From: Planctomycetota bacterium
GTDB lineage: Bacteria > Planctomycetota > Phycisphaerae > WQYP01
NCBI GenBank assembly: GCA_021785435.1
Contig: JAJYFE010000009.1
Location: 1 to 52,155 of the forward strand
Length of the DNA stretch: 52,155 nt
Direction of reading: 5' to 3'
Position numbers and translations under genes: made by a program. Shown here piece by piece: positions 8,944 through 17,014 of this stretch. The notes beneath the pieces are model-generated. The model saw nothing but the letters and a program-made list of their open reading frames with translations, ran no database searches and was not told the DNA's origin. The first letter of the stretch is position 1. Each line of letters begins with the position of its first letter.

Positions 8944-10335
8944 GTGAAAAAGGCGTTTCCCATGCGTCTGGGTAATCGCACACTAACCCCCGCGGTGAAA
9001 AGATCCGCCTGGTGTGGAAAAATAAGCTGGGCGATTTTGATCGCCGTCAGCTCGCCTGTGGGGCTGATCCGGGCCGGCGTACCGTCACCTTTAGCCCCGC
9101 TTAAAGGCATTCTCTTGCCACCGCCGGCGTTTCAAAACCGGAATCCCGTCGGCAGGCCGATGCTGTCGCCTGGGCCTGGCAAGGAGTTGGCCGCACGATT
9201 ACAGAAGCAGGAATCCGCCGCATGGAATGCGGTCCGCGCCGCCCAGCGGGCCAGAATTGTGGCGCTCGAAAAACTAAAGGCCGCTGCGCTCAAGGCGCAC
9301 GCCATGCCGATTGTAATGGCGACCATGGCCCGCCTGGCCCAGGCCCGCCAGCAGCTCCAGCAGGAGTCCGCCTTAACCCCGGCCCAATGGGCCGCGCGCC
9401 CGGGCCAGATCAACAGTTTTCCTGGCCCCCCAGCGCCGCGGCTATGGTCCCCACCCGTTATGCCGGGCCAGCCTGCGCACCGGAACGCGGCGGCGGGCGC
9501 CCAGGCCCAGTACCGTGCCGCCGGAGCTTGGGTCAACCGGCGCCAATGGCCCGCGCTGGTGGCGCGCGGCGCTAAATTGTTCACCGGTGTGGCCAATCTT
9601 AACGGCCTGATCGCAAGCCAGGTGCCATCATTACAGCGACGTCTCACCGGACTATCCGCGCCCGCTGAGCATGCTCTTCTGCGGAAGTTCGACCAAGGTT
9701 TCTTGAAGCGCCCGGTTTACGTGTCACTGCATGTACAGTCTATTAAGGCCGATCTCCAGGGCGGGGTGATTGTCCGCGGTCGGATCCCCTGGCGGGCGCC
9801 TTCGCCCCGTGCCCTGTCGCCGCGCCGCGAGCCAGCTACTCCATACGCAGCTGGGATGCCACGTCCAGGCCCAGGTCGCCCCTTTCCGATCGCACGCCCC
9901 GGGCTGCCCGCGGAATCCCAGGCTACGTTCGGACCACCGCAGGAGGTGTGGGCGTACCTACCAGCCCGCGTCGCGGCGAAAGTGAAACGTTGGCGCCGCG
10001 GCCAATGGCGCTTCCTCTATGGCATGGTGGTCGGCGAGACGGCAGCCGTTTCGCACGCCGCTCCAGTTCCCTTTCTTCCGCCCTCCGGCCAGGCGGGTCG
10101 TGCTGTGCAAACTACCACCCAGGTTGCATTTGTCGGATTCAGCCCGCCGCGTCCGCCGGTACCCTTGGGGCCGGTGACGGGCTACGCCTTCTATCTGACC
10201 AATGGAAAGGTGTTTCAGGCGGACCGCTACACGCAGCACGGCGACGAATACCATTTGACGCTCGACGGCATACCTATGGTGGTCTGGAAAGACCAATTAA
10301 AAAAGATTGTCGTGCTGCACGGAAACAAGAAATGA
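8944..10335 (+). CDS. Unrecognised, probably exported protein with coiled coil
   Basis: I do not recognise a family for this 463-residue protein. The N terminus has basic residues and then a hydrophobic stretch (ISWAILIAVSSPVGL, about 27-41), consistent with a signal peptide. Residues about 80-145 are Ala/Gln/Arg-rich and likely helical or coiled coil. The middle is Pro/Arg-rich and low complexity. The last about 45 residues (FYLTNGKVFQADRY, then LDGIPMVVWKDQLKKIV) resemble a small beta domain often found at the ends of exported hypothetical proteins. The start is GTG 8944 or ATG 8962; neither has a clear ribosome site. It converges on the membrane-anchored protein at 10543-11850. It is probably real because the frame is long with even codon use. 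Confidence 0.65.
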   Translation: MKKAFPMRLGNRTLTPAVKRSAWCGKISWAILIAVSSPVGLIRAGVPSPLAPLKGILLPPPAFQNRNPVGRPMLSPGPGKELAARLQKQESAAWNAVRAAQRARIVALEKLKAAALKAHAMPIVMATMARLAQARQQLQQESALTPAQWAARPGQINSFPGPPAPRLWSPPVMPGQPAHRNAAAGAQAQYRAAGAWVNRRQWPALVARGAKLFTGVANLNGLIASQVPSLQRRLTGLSAPAEHALLRKFDQGFLKRPVYVSLHVQSIKADLQGGVIVRGRIPWRAPSPRALSPRREPATPYAAGMPRPGPGRPFPIARPGLPAESQATFGPPQEVWAYLPARVAAKVKRWRRGQWRFLYGMVVGETAAVSHAAPVPFLPPSGQAGRAVQTTTQVAFVGFSPPRPPVPLGPVTGYAFYLTNGKVFQADRYTQHGDEYHLTLDGIPMVVWKDQLKKIVVLHGNKK

Positions 10336-10395
10336 AGCGGGGACGCGACCGGAATTTGTTCCCGTTGCGCTCCTTTAGAGGAAGTTGCTCATGCC

Positions 10396-10442
10396 TCGAC
10401 GGAGCACTCTCCAGAGGCGAGTCTTCGAGGTGTGGAGCATGA
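10396..10442. repeat. Imperfect inverted repeat between convergent genes
   Basis: TGCTC-x-CCTCGA on the left pairs with TCGAGG-x-GAGCA on the right, giving a hairpin with an internal loop. It lies in the 207-base gap between two convergent genes and may act as a transcription end, but there is no T run. Confidence 0.35.
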
Positions 10443-10542
10443 AAATGGCCCGACCACCCCTGCCAGCCAAGCCTTCGGCACAGCGCCGCGCCGCTCCGGT
10501 GTCCCCCGGCCCGGTCCCCCTTCATTTTCAGGACAGCCTCGT

Positions 10543-11850
10543 TTATCGGATTTCCCGATCAGCAGCGCCGTCGGCACGATTTTTCTCCGCTTCCACCAGC
10601 TCCCGCAATTTGGGCACCATCTTGTTCAGTTCAGCCGCCGACTTGGATCGGGGAAACATTTCGACGATGCGCTCGGCAATTTCCAGAGCCTCGGCGCGGC
10701 GTTGACGCTGCAGCAATTCCTTAAACTGGGCTTCCAACTCTTGCCGCTGTTCGGCGTCGGCGTTCTCCCGCAGGATGACGATCTCCTGGCGAATTTTCTT
10801 CGCCGTTTTGGCGTAGGGAAAGCGGTCTAAAATCTGCTGGGCGGCGGCGCAGGCCTGGCTCCAGCGCCGGGCGCGAGCCGCCTCTTTGAATTCCGCGCGC
10901 AACCGCCGTAATTCGTCGCCTCGCCAGGCCGCGTGTTGCTGCCGCAGCATCTCAAGCAAGTCGCGCACCCGCGGCTCGTCCGGATAGCGGCGGGCCAGAG
11001 TTGCGGCGAGGGGTTCGATCTGGTCCCAGGCATGAATACCGAGCAACTGCTGCAACCGCTCCTGCGCTTCCGCCAGTTCCGCTTCGAATTGCTGATGGCG
11101 TGCCGCCGTCAGTTCCGCCGCCAGCTCTTCCACGCGTCTTTCGCCGGGAAAGGTGCGCCGCATTTCCTGCAGAACTTGGCCAGCCTCCGGCCATTGCCGC
11201 TGGGCGATATGATGGTGCAGGGCTTCCGTCAATCGGCTCTGACGCTCGATGCGAACCTGGTTGGCCCATTGTTGGCGCTGTGGCTCCGTCATCATGCCAA
11301 GATCACGCAACTGCTCGAGCAGATCCAGCATCTGTCGAAAGACGGCCGGTTCGGGTGCTGCAGTCGAGGCCGATCCGGACGCCAGGCCGCATAGCCCCGC
11401 CGCCTCCGAAAGGCTAACGCTTTGCAGCACGGTCTCGGTGTGGGCGGCCGCGCTTTGCAGCTGGTTCAGGTCGGCCCGCATCTGTTCCAGCGCCCGGGCC
11501 ATCTGCTCCAAGCGGTCCCGGTTTTGTTCGTGGTGCGCCTCCAACAGCTTGGCCCCCGCGAACAGCAGGCCGGGCAGCAACAGGGCCGTCGCCAACGCCA
11601 GCGCCGGGGCCACCCAGGCTTCCGCCAACGGCCAACCATCCGCACGCGCCGAGAGAAACAGCAACACGCATAAAACCGCCGCCAGAACTGTGTACAGCAC
11701 CGTAACAAAAAGCAACAGGCTTCGAGCCAGCGGGATTGGCGGCATGCGCCATCGTGGCGGTGCGGATGGGCGCGGTGCGGCGGTACGCTCCGGCCCCGCC
11801 GCCCAAGCGGTCCGCGTGTCGGCTCCGCCGGCTGGTTCCAGCTCGCTCAT
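10543..11850 (-). CDS. Membrane-anchored coiled-coil/TPR-like protein
   Basis: This 435-residue protein has two N-terminal hydrophobic segments (about residues 40-67 and 77-98) followed by a long cytoplasmic or periplasmic helical region. The sequence after the membrane part is rich in Glu, Gln, Ala, Arg and Leu, with a coiled coil at about 100-135 and repeated helical hairpins of roughly 35-40 residues (for example QWPEAGQVLQEMRRTFPGE and RWSQACAAAQQILDRFPY) that look like degenerate tetratricopeptide repeats. I cannot name it; a scaffold or assembly role in the envelope is a guess. The start at ATG 11850 is chosen because the upstream 33 codons run into the region before SRP RNA. It is transcribed away from the SRP RNA gene in the same direction. 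Confidence 0.7.
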   Translation of the reverse strand: MSELEPAGGADTRTAWAAGPERTAAPRPSAPPRWRMPPIPLARSLLLFVTVLYTVLAAVLCVLLFLSARADGWPLAEAWVAPALALATALLLPGLLFAGAKLLEAHHEQNRDRLEQMARALEQMRADLNQLQSAAAHTETVLQSVSLSEAAGLCGLASGSASTAAPEPAVFRQMLDLLEQLRDLGMMTEPQRQQWANQVRIERQSRLTEALHHHIAQRQWPEAGQVLQEMRRTFPGERRVEELAAELTAARHQQFEAELAEAQERLQQLLGIHAWDQIEPLAATLARRYPDEPRVRDLLEMLRQQHAAWRGDELRRLRAEFKEAARARRWSQACAAAQQILDRFPYAKTAKKIRQEIVILRENADAEQRQELEAQFKELLQRQRRAEALEIAERIVEMFPRSKSAAELNKMVPKLRELVEAEKNRADGAADREIR

Positions 11851-11941
11851 AACCGCAGTCTCGCGCTGGCGGTCCTTTTTACTGCACGGCCGCGTGCCTG
11901 TGCCCTTAAAAGCAAACCACATCCGAGCCGGGTCCGCTCGT

Positions 11942-11970
11942 ATTTTCACTTTTTACTTTTTATGCTGGCT
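11942..11970. repeat. Degenerate 7-bp repeat
   Basis: The plus strand reads TTTTCAC, TTTTTAC, TTTTTAT, then GCTGGCT. It lies between the SRP RNA gene and the 10543-11850 gene, and shares its 7-bp period with the other leader arrays of the window. Confidence 0.5.
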
Positions 11971-11980
11971 TGGTCGCAAT

Positions 11981-12100
11981 CGCCCCGCCCATGGTCGGGC
12001 TGCCGACGGCACCGGACCGAACATGCTTATGGCTGCTTCCTTCCGGACCTGACCAGGTTCACAGTCAACCCGTGCATCGGGCCCGACCATGGCCGGGGCG
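11981..12100 (-). ncRNA. ffs: Signal recognition particle RNA (small bacterial type)
   Basis: On the minus strand the conserved SRP core (domain IV) is clear: ACCTGGTCAGGTCCGGAAGG followed by AAGCAGCC at 12058-12031, including the GGAA tetraloop that binds Ffh. The flanks 11981-12000 and 12081-12100 form a 20-base terminal helix with one mismatch, so the RNA is a simple rod of about 120 bases with no Alu domain. The RNA pairs with Ffh to target nascent membrane and exported proteins. The exact ends are set from the helix and from the -10 box upstream. Confidence 0.93.
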
Positions 12101-12108
12101 TGGCGATG

Positions 12109-12136
12109 ATTATACCAGCTTTTAAAACGCTGTCAT
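12109..12136 (-). promoter_or_regulatory. Promoter of the SRP RNA gene
   Basis: On the minus strand ATGACA (12136-12131) and TATAAT (12114-12109) are separated by 16 bases. The predicted start, about 12101, matches the outer end of the RNA helix. Confidence 0.7.
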
Positions 12137-12357
12137 GCCACAGCCTGTCACGCACCACCCCTGCGCCGGCGGTTGCGCGCTGGAATTCGCCCTCATGCGA
12201 AATTATAATATGCGTATTAAATCCTTTGGAGGCAATGCCGATCTATGATCTATAATCGACGATCAATGAACAGTGCGCAACGGACAGGCTTGTTGTCGCG
12301 CCGTGGCGCGCCCAGAGAATACCGCGCCAAGCCAAAGCGTCGCCTCCCCGAGTCGGA

Positions 12358-12371
12358 GTAAAATGTAAATA
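12358..12371. repeat. Two-unit 7-bp repeat before the lipoprotein gene
   Basis: GTAAAAT and GTAAATA are followed directly by the ribosome site AAAGGAG (12372-12378), ahead of the ATG at 12387. This is a short member of the heptamer family seen before other genes. Confidence 0.4.
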
Positions 12372-12386
12372 AAAGGAGGCAGTTCC

Positions 12387-14711
12387 ATGAGTACTTTCGT
12401 CGCGCCATTCACCGTGGTAGCCTTGACGGTTTGCCTCGGCGGCTGCGCCATGCAGCCGCGGCAGGTGGCCTACGGGGGATATGGCGGGTATGTGCAGCCT
12501 TACGGGGCCGCGCCATATGCCCAGCCCGCATCGCCCTACGCCGGGTACGGTTATCCTGTCGGTACGCCAGTCTACTCGCCCGCCGCGCCGTATGGCACAC
12601 CAAATTATCCGCCAGCCTATTCGCCGACCGTGCCGTACAGTGCGCCGCCCTATCCACCGGCGGGCGTTGCCGCCGCCGGCGCAGTTTCCACGCCCACGCA
12701 GCCTGCAATAATGCCGGCGGCACCACGGTCGTCGCCACCGCCAGCCAGCAGACCCGCGATAAACGCCCACCAGCAATCCCCGGTCGTAGCCGCACATGGC
12801 CGGCAACCAAGCGCCGCCGCAAACCCTCAAGGTGCGAGCAGTTTGGGAAAAAAGCCCCACGCCCCCGGCGCCACCGCGCTAAAGACGCAGCGGCGTCCTG
12901 GCCCACCGCGTGTTTTCAGCGTGCCGGTATCGCAGATAAGTGTTCACTTGGCGGTTGCCAAAGATTACCAGGAATATCTACCGTGGCACGTAAAGTTCAC
13001 GTGTACTCCGGCGGTATTGGCAAAGCTCACGCAACAGATCGGGGGCATGCCGCTGACGCTGGGCCGTACTCCTGCTGGCGTGTACATGCAGCCGAATGTC
13101 TGGGCGAAACCAAAGCAAACTTTTGTTACGCGACCGCTGCTGCGGTTTTCCGCCTCGAAGCCGGTGCTTTACAACATCAGTGCGTTCCGTGCGATGTTCT
13201 GGAAGATTAACCGGCTGGTGAGGTGGAAGTTTTACCGGCTTGACATCGGCGCCATGATCGTGCCGCTGGGCTTAGACATCCACTGGTCCAAGGGTATTGT
13301 GGATCTCCGCGCGAAGTCAAAGCGGCATGCGCAAGGCCGTACGCGGCTCGTGCTGGATGTGGTGCTCGTGCCGCATCAGCCCTTCGCGCCGGCGACAACC
13401 TACGGGCAGTTCGATCAGCACGGGAATTGGCTTGACCATTTCAGAAGCCCTTTGGAAAACTTGCTAAATAACCAGAGTGGCATGAAAGCTGTATTAGCTG
13501 GAGACATTTCGCCGACCCAAAATGTGGTGCCGCAGATCGATATGTATCGTTCCGCCTCACGATTCCGGCGCGTAGCCATGGACTGGCATGGCTTGTTAAT
13601 GCCAAAGGAAAGAATGCTGCGACTGGCCCGCGCAGGCAACCTTATCGCCCGTTTTGAACTGGCAGGCCGCGCGCACAAAGCGCCGGTGCCGCAAGCCAAT
13701 CCCAATTCCACCAACACTAATCAGAACGCCCCCACCGAGTTTCGTTTGAATGACAGCGGCCATGCAGGTCTCCCGCCAATTCCCAGCGCCCGGCAGATGC
13801 GGGATTTGCGCAACCAAGCCCGCACAAGCTGGACCGCCTTCTACCAACTTGATACGTACGCCGCAATTCCCCGCAGCGAAAGCGTCTATCGCCGAGGGCG
13901 GTTTTCCGCGGCACGCTATTTCATGGGTACATTATTTGACCCTCGCCGAACCTACGACGAACGCGTCGTCCCAAAGTCCGCCCAACTGGCTGCGGCCTGG
14001 TATCGCTCCGCAAGCGTCGGCCGGCCCATGCCTTTACCCGAACAGCAGGCCCTGGGACTTAAACACAGCTACGCGACCGGCCCGCGTTGCCAACAGGTTT
14101 GGCTGCACGCCCAGGTCGCACTGGCGGTTTTGTGTGCCAACAGCCACCCCGCCCGGGCGCTTAGGTACACTACGGCCGCAGCCAAAGCCGGGATAACCGC
14201 CGCGATGAATAACCTCGCGGTGATGATGGCGGGCCGGAACCCGTTCTTTCTCACACACCGGAGGTTGCCATCGCAGTCGACCCACCACTGGCTGGTGCGG
14301 GCCGCGATGCGCGGCGACGCAACGGCCGAGCACAACCTGGCCTGTTATTGGAAAAACCGCGGCCTGTTTGCGGCGCGAACGCATCGGTTTCCGCTGGCCA
14401 ATGCCTGCTATAAAAAGGCCATCGCCTGGTATCTGCTTTCAATTCATCACACCAGCATCGCCAAGCACCAGCGGGGGTACGAGAGCCTGCTTCGGTCCGT
14501 GCGTTACAACGTGCTGCGGGGACGGCGAATGACACGGCGGCGTTTTCCGCGGCGGCACACCGCCACAAAGCTAATGTTGGCTTTCGACAAACGGTACGTA
14601 GTGCCCGTGCCCGCCGCCATTGCAAACTTAAAATGGTATTGCACCCATTGCCCGGCGCCGGCGGCCGTGGCCCAACACAACCTGGCCGTGCTGTATTCCC
14701 AGCGGCGCTAA
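12387..14711 (+). CDS. Sel1-repeat lipoprotein, truncated by an in-frame stop
   Basis: This 774-residue product begins with a lipoprotein signal peptide (lipobox LGGC, Cys at about 20). A Tyr/Pro/Gly/Ala-rich tract follows (to about 160, repeats like YGGYGGY and YSPAAPYG). A unique region of about 170-450 contains beta-like blocks. The C-terminal region has Sel1-like helical repeats (AAAKAGITAAMNNLAVMM, RAAMRGDATAEHNLACYW). AAAGGAG lies 8 bases before the ATG. The TAA at 14709-14711 interrupts a repeat: the same frame continues for 97 codons with another Sel1-like unit. The protein is therefore either truncated or a pseudogene. Sel1 proteins act as interaction scaffolds; the specific role here is unknown. 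Confidence 0.75.
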   Translation: MSTFVAPFTVVALTVCLGGCAMQPRQVAYGGYGGYVQPYGAAPYAQPASPYAGYGYPVGTPVYSPAAPYGTPNYPPAYSPTVPYSAPPYPPAGVAAAGAVSTPTQPAIMPAAPRSSPPPASRPAINAHQQSPVVAAHGRQPSAAANPQGASSLGKKPHAPGATALKTQRRPGPPRVFSVPVSQISVHLAVAKDYQEYLPWHVKFTCTPAVLAKLTQQIGGMPLTLGRTPAGVYMQPNVWAKPKQTFVTRPLLRFSASKPVLYNISAFRAMFWKINRLVRWKFYRLDIGAMIVPLGLDIHWSKGIVDLRAKSKRHAQGRTRLVLDVVLVPHQPFAPATTYGQFDQHGNWLDHFRSPLENLLNNQSGMKAVLAGDISPTQNVVPQIDMYRSASRFRRVAMDWHGLLMPKERMLRLARAGNLIARFELAGRAHKAPVPQANPNSTNTNQNAPTEFRLNDSGHAGLPPIPSARQMRDLRNQARTSWTAFYQLDTYAAIPRSESVYRRGRFSAARYFMGTLFDPRRTYDERVVPKSAQLAAAWYRSASVGRPMPLPEQQALGLKHSYATGPRCQQVWLHAQVALAVLCANSHPARALRYTTAAAKAGITAAMNNLAVMMAGRNPFFLTHRRLPSQSTHHWLVRAAMRGDATAEHNLACYWKNRGLFAARTHRFPLANACYKKAIAWYLLSIHHTSIAKHQRGYESLLRSVRYNVLRGRRMTRRRFPRRHTATKLMLAFDKRYVVPVPAAIANLKWYCTHCPAPAAVAQHNLAVLYSQRR

Positions 14712-15005
14712 ATTGCCGTCTATGTACACGCCGCGGCACTGTGGCTGAAACGCGCGGCGGCCCATGGACACCGCACGGCGGGATACAAATTGGGGGCCGC
14801 CTATGCAGGCAGTCCCGCAACGCCCTGGGCCCCCATTAATTGGGGCGGCGGACCGCCGCCCCGTGACGGCTGGCCGCGGGCAGGCTTTCGCGGCATCACG
14901 GGCAACCCCGGCAAGGGCCGCACGTCGCTTGAGAGGGCAGCGGCACAGGGCAGCAGGCGGGCAAAGCGCTTCCTGGCAGCAACACCCGGGCCGCTGGAAC
15001 GTTGA
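14712..15005 (+). pseudogene. Detached C-terminal Sel1 repeat of the preceding gene
   Basis: Reading on in the same frame after the TAA gives AVYVHAAALWLKRAAAHGHR, then GYKLGAAYAG, and later LERAAAQGSRRAKRFLAA, ending at TGA 15003-15005. These match Sel1 repeat consensus positions (alternating Ala/Leu/Gly), so this is the original end of the lipoprotein. I see no ribosome site that would let it be translated alone. Confidence 0.7.
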
Positions 15006-15404
15006 ACTGGACCGGCTGAAAAAAATCTGGGCTGGAGCGTCGAGCGGAAGATACCTGGCCGTCAAGGTGATTTACCGAACGCGCCTGGCGCCGTGGCGTT
15101 GACCGGCGGCAAGATCATCTTCAACTTCGCGGGCGGATATCTGCCCTTGAAGGGCGACAGCGTTGCCTTCCTGGACCCGCCGACTGGCGTGACGTTGCAG
15201 AACGTGCAATACGGCTACACCCGGGCGGCGCCGGGATTCTTATTTAATGTCAACAGCAACGGCCTGGTGTTCACGGCATTGAACAACGCTGTTGCGCCGA
15301 TTCCCGAACCGGCGACGCTGGGGCTGCTGGCACTGGGTTGGTTGGGATTGGTGAAGCGGCGGAGAAGAGCGTGGGAGGCGCCCGCGACCGGCTCACAACG
15401 GTAA
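15006..15404 (+). pseudogene. 3' fragment of a PEP-CTERM secreted protein
   Basis: The frame encodes a beta-rich stretch (GGKIIFNFAGGYLPLKGDSV and APGFLFNVNSNGLVFTALN), then the PEP-CTERM sorting signal PEPATLGLLALGWLGLVKRR, made of the PEP motif, a membrane helix and an Arg cluster. Such tails direct proteins to an exosortase system. Only the C-terminal 100 or so residues remain, with no signal peptide and no convincing start (a GTG at 15093 has no ribosome site), so it is read as a gene remnant. It lies directly after the broken Sel1 gene, suggesting a deletion joined the two. Confidence 0.65.
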
Positions 15405-15754
15405 AAAACGCCAAGCCGCGGTGACTGCTCAGATGACGGCCAGCAGCATGAGGGTGGGGTTATATAGCCGCCGGCTCGGGGCCAGCCGGTTAAATCGAGA
15501 TGTGAGCATGCAACCGGCCATTTCACGCCAAAACCGGGGGTGAAAATGCCGAAAATGGATTAAATTAACAGGTCCGTCGCCGGCGGCAGCTCTGCAGAAT
15601 AGCTTTTTGTCGCGCCTCCGGCGCGGCCGCATGTCCCTGTAAATCAAGGGGTCAAGTAGGAGATTCCCGGTGGCGGCTCCCCGGCCGGCAGATGGTTTCT
15701 TCGCACCCCTTGCTTTTTACCCGCTTTATGATAAGGTAGTATACGTAGTATAAA

Positions 15755-16648
15755 ATGAGGTCACTCTGCGCATCCCACCCTGCTGCGCCGCATGCGCGAC
15801 GCCCGGGTCAAGCAGTTCGTCGCCCGGCATCCGCCCTTGGCCGCGTCCCTCGGGCACAACCAGGCCGGCGGGGCCCATCTGGCCCTCGAGTCGCCCTCTT
15901 TGGCGACATGAAGGCGCTCGACCACGGTCGCGTCCTGGGGAACTTCCTGGTGGTCATCGACGGCACGGGGCAACCGCGCTTTTCCGAACGGCACGGCCCC
16001 CACTGTCTGGAACAGAACTTGGTCGCCCCCTGGCGACCCGTGAACGGGGTGACCCGTTACTACCACCCCGTGCTGGAGGCCAAGCTGGTCACGCCACAGG
16101 GGCTGGCGATTTCCATGGGCACCGAGTTCATCGAGAACGCCCAGCTCCAAGCCGATAAGCAGGACTGCGAGTTGAAGGCGTTCGCCCGTCTGGCCCCACG
16201 CCGGAAGCAGGAATGCGGTCCCGACGCCCCGGCCGCGCAGCGTTTCGCCTGGCGGACCAACCGGCCTGTGCACCGCGATATCGTCGCCACCCTGGCCAAC
16301 GACGCCGGACGCTGCCGCGAAAAGATCGAAAACGAAGGTTTCAACATCCAGAAGAACGGCGGGTTCAATCTGGAGCATGCCTACAGCACCAAGCCCCGGC
16401 AGATGCGTAACTGGTACCTGTGGCTACCGATCGCGCATAGGATCCTGCAACGGCTGGAGCGCGGCCGCCTCTTTGGCCACGATCCCAAACGCCTCTTTGG
16501 CTCGCTGGCCAACCTGGCCCGGCGCCTGGCAGAGAGCTTCCGCAATGTGCGGATCCCCACCGAGGCGCTGGAGGCCGCCGTGGCTGCACGGTTCCAGATC
16601 CGCCTGAACTCCTCTCGCCTTGTCGAGTCGCCTTCTTCGGCGACTTGA
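15755..16648 (+). pseudogene. Degraded DDE transposase
   Basis: Recognisable blocks are FLVVIDGTGQPRFSE (first catalytic Asp), a stretch around YYHPVLEAKLVTP and EFIEN, KQDCELKAFARLAP, and finally CREKIENEGFNIQKNGGFNL (last Glu) followed by LEHAYS. Family members carry between the last two blocks a long stretch with the second catalytic Asp (a GDxLYA-type motif); here it is missing and the sequence jumps from LAPRRKQ to RFAWRTN. The first 50 residues are also unlike a transposase start, probably through a frameshift: a second frame reads MRDARVKQFVARHPPLA. The copy cannot be active by itself. The family is an IS4-like group that I do not name further. Confidence 0.75.
15889..15913. repeat. 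Hairpin direct repeat, left copy
   Basis: GAGTCGCCCTCTTTGGCGAC contains a 6-bp stem (GTCGCC/GGCGAC). A 24 of 27 match recurs at 16623-16649 near the end of the transposase frame. The meaning is unknown; it may mark an internal rearrangement of the element. Confidence 0.45.
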
Positions 16649-16649
16649 A
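16623..16649. repeat. Hairpin direct repeat, right copy
   Basis: GAGTCGCCTTCTTCGGCGAC repeats the hairpin at 15889 with three base changes. It lies just before the right inverted repeat, and its stem-loop could end transcription of the transposase. Confidence 0.45.
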
Positions 16650-16789
16650 CCCGTCCATTCGACCCCCTTTTCGCTCGCGCCCCCGTCGAGTCGTCTGCCG
16701 CTGCGCCGTGCGCCGGCGTCACGCCGAGTCGCCCGCTTCCCCAAAAACCTAAAAAGCTATTCTGCAGAGCTGTCAGCCGGGTTGCGGTC

Positions 16790-16818
16790 TTGACTTTTGC
16801 GGCCGGCCCTGATATGAA
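16790..16818 (+). promoter_or_regulatory. Promoter of the leuA leader
   Basis: TTGACT (16790-16795) and TATGAA (16813-16818) are separated by 17 bases. The start would be near 16825, about 22 bases before the leader peptide ATG. Confidence 0.6.
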
Positions 16819-16846
16819 GGATCTGCGCTAAGACAAGGTCGCAACG

Positions 16847-16921
16847 ATGTCCACCCCCATTTCACTTGTGAATCTACCAGGGCTGGTGCTTGGCCCGATT
16901 TTGATCGGGGGTCGCTCCTAG
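16847..16921 (+). CDS. leuL: leuA leader peptide (24 residues)
   Basis: This short frame has AAGG 8 bases upstream of its ATG. Five of its 24 codons are leucine (CTT, CTA, CTG, CTT, TTG at codons 7, 10, 13, 15, 19), and it also has three Ile and two Val codons, all of them products of the pathways leuA belongs to. It ends at TAG 16919-16921, 27 bases before an intrinsic terminator that precedes leuA. The arrangement is that of a ribosome-mediated attenuator: stalling at Leu codons 13-15 would cover the segment 16894-16899. The peptide itself is not expected to have another role. Confidence 0.7.
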   Translation: MSTPISLVNLPGLVLGPILIGGRS

Positions 16922-16977
16922 GGGTTGGATATAGCCTGAATTGACATGCCCCGCGAGCGGTCCTCGCGGGGTTTTTT
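16894..16977 (+). promoter_or_regulatory. Attenuator with competing RNA hairpins
   Basis: There are four segments. CCCGAT (16894-16899) pairs with ATCGGG (16904-16909). ATCGGGG (16904-16910) can instead pair, with one bulge, with CCCCGCGA (16949-16956). CCCCGCGAG (16949-16957) pairs perfectly with CTCGCGGGG (16963-16971) to form the terminator. A ribosome held at the Leu codons would block the first segment and favour the middle, antiterminating pairing. Confidence 0.65.
16949..16977 (+). terminator. Intrinsic terminator before leuA
   Basis: A perfect 9-bp stem with a 5-base loop is followed at once by six T residues (16972-16977). It lies after the leader peptide and 38 bases before the leuA start, so it is an attenuator and not an upstream gene end. 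Confidence 0.85.
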
Positions 16978-17014
16978 ATTGACCCACAGCGGCACAAAAA
17001 AAGGAGATCATGCC

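Larger units (their letters stand above)
15587..16772 (+). mobile_element. IS element remnant with 22-bp terminal inverted repeats
   Basis: The sequence starting CAGCTCTGCAGAATAGC at 15587-15608 recurs in perfect inverted form at 16751-16772 over 22 bases. Between them lies one transposase-like frame with an internal deletion. The element is 1,186 bp. I see no clear target-site duplication outside the repeats. Its right end lies only 18 bases before the -35 box of the leuA leader. Confidence 0.8.
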
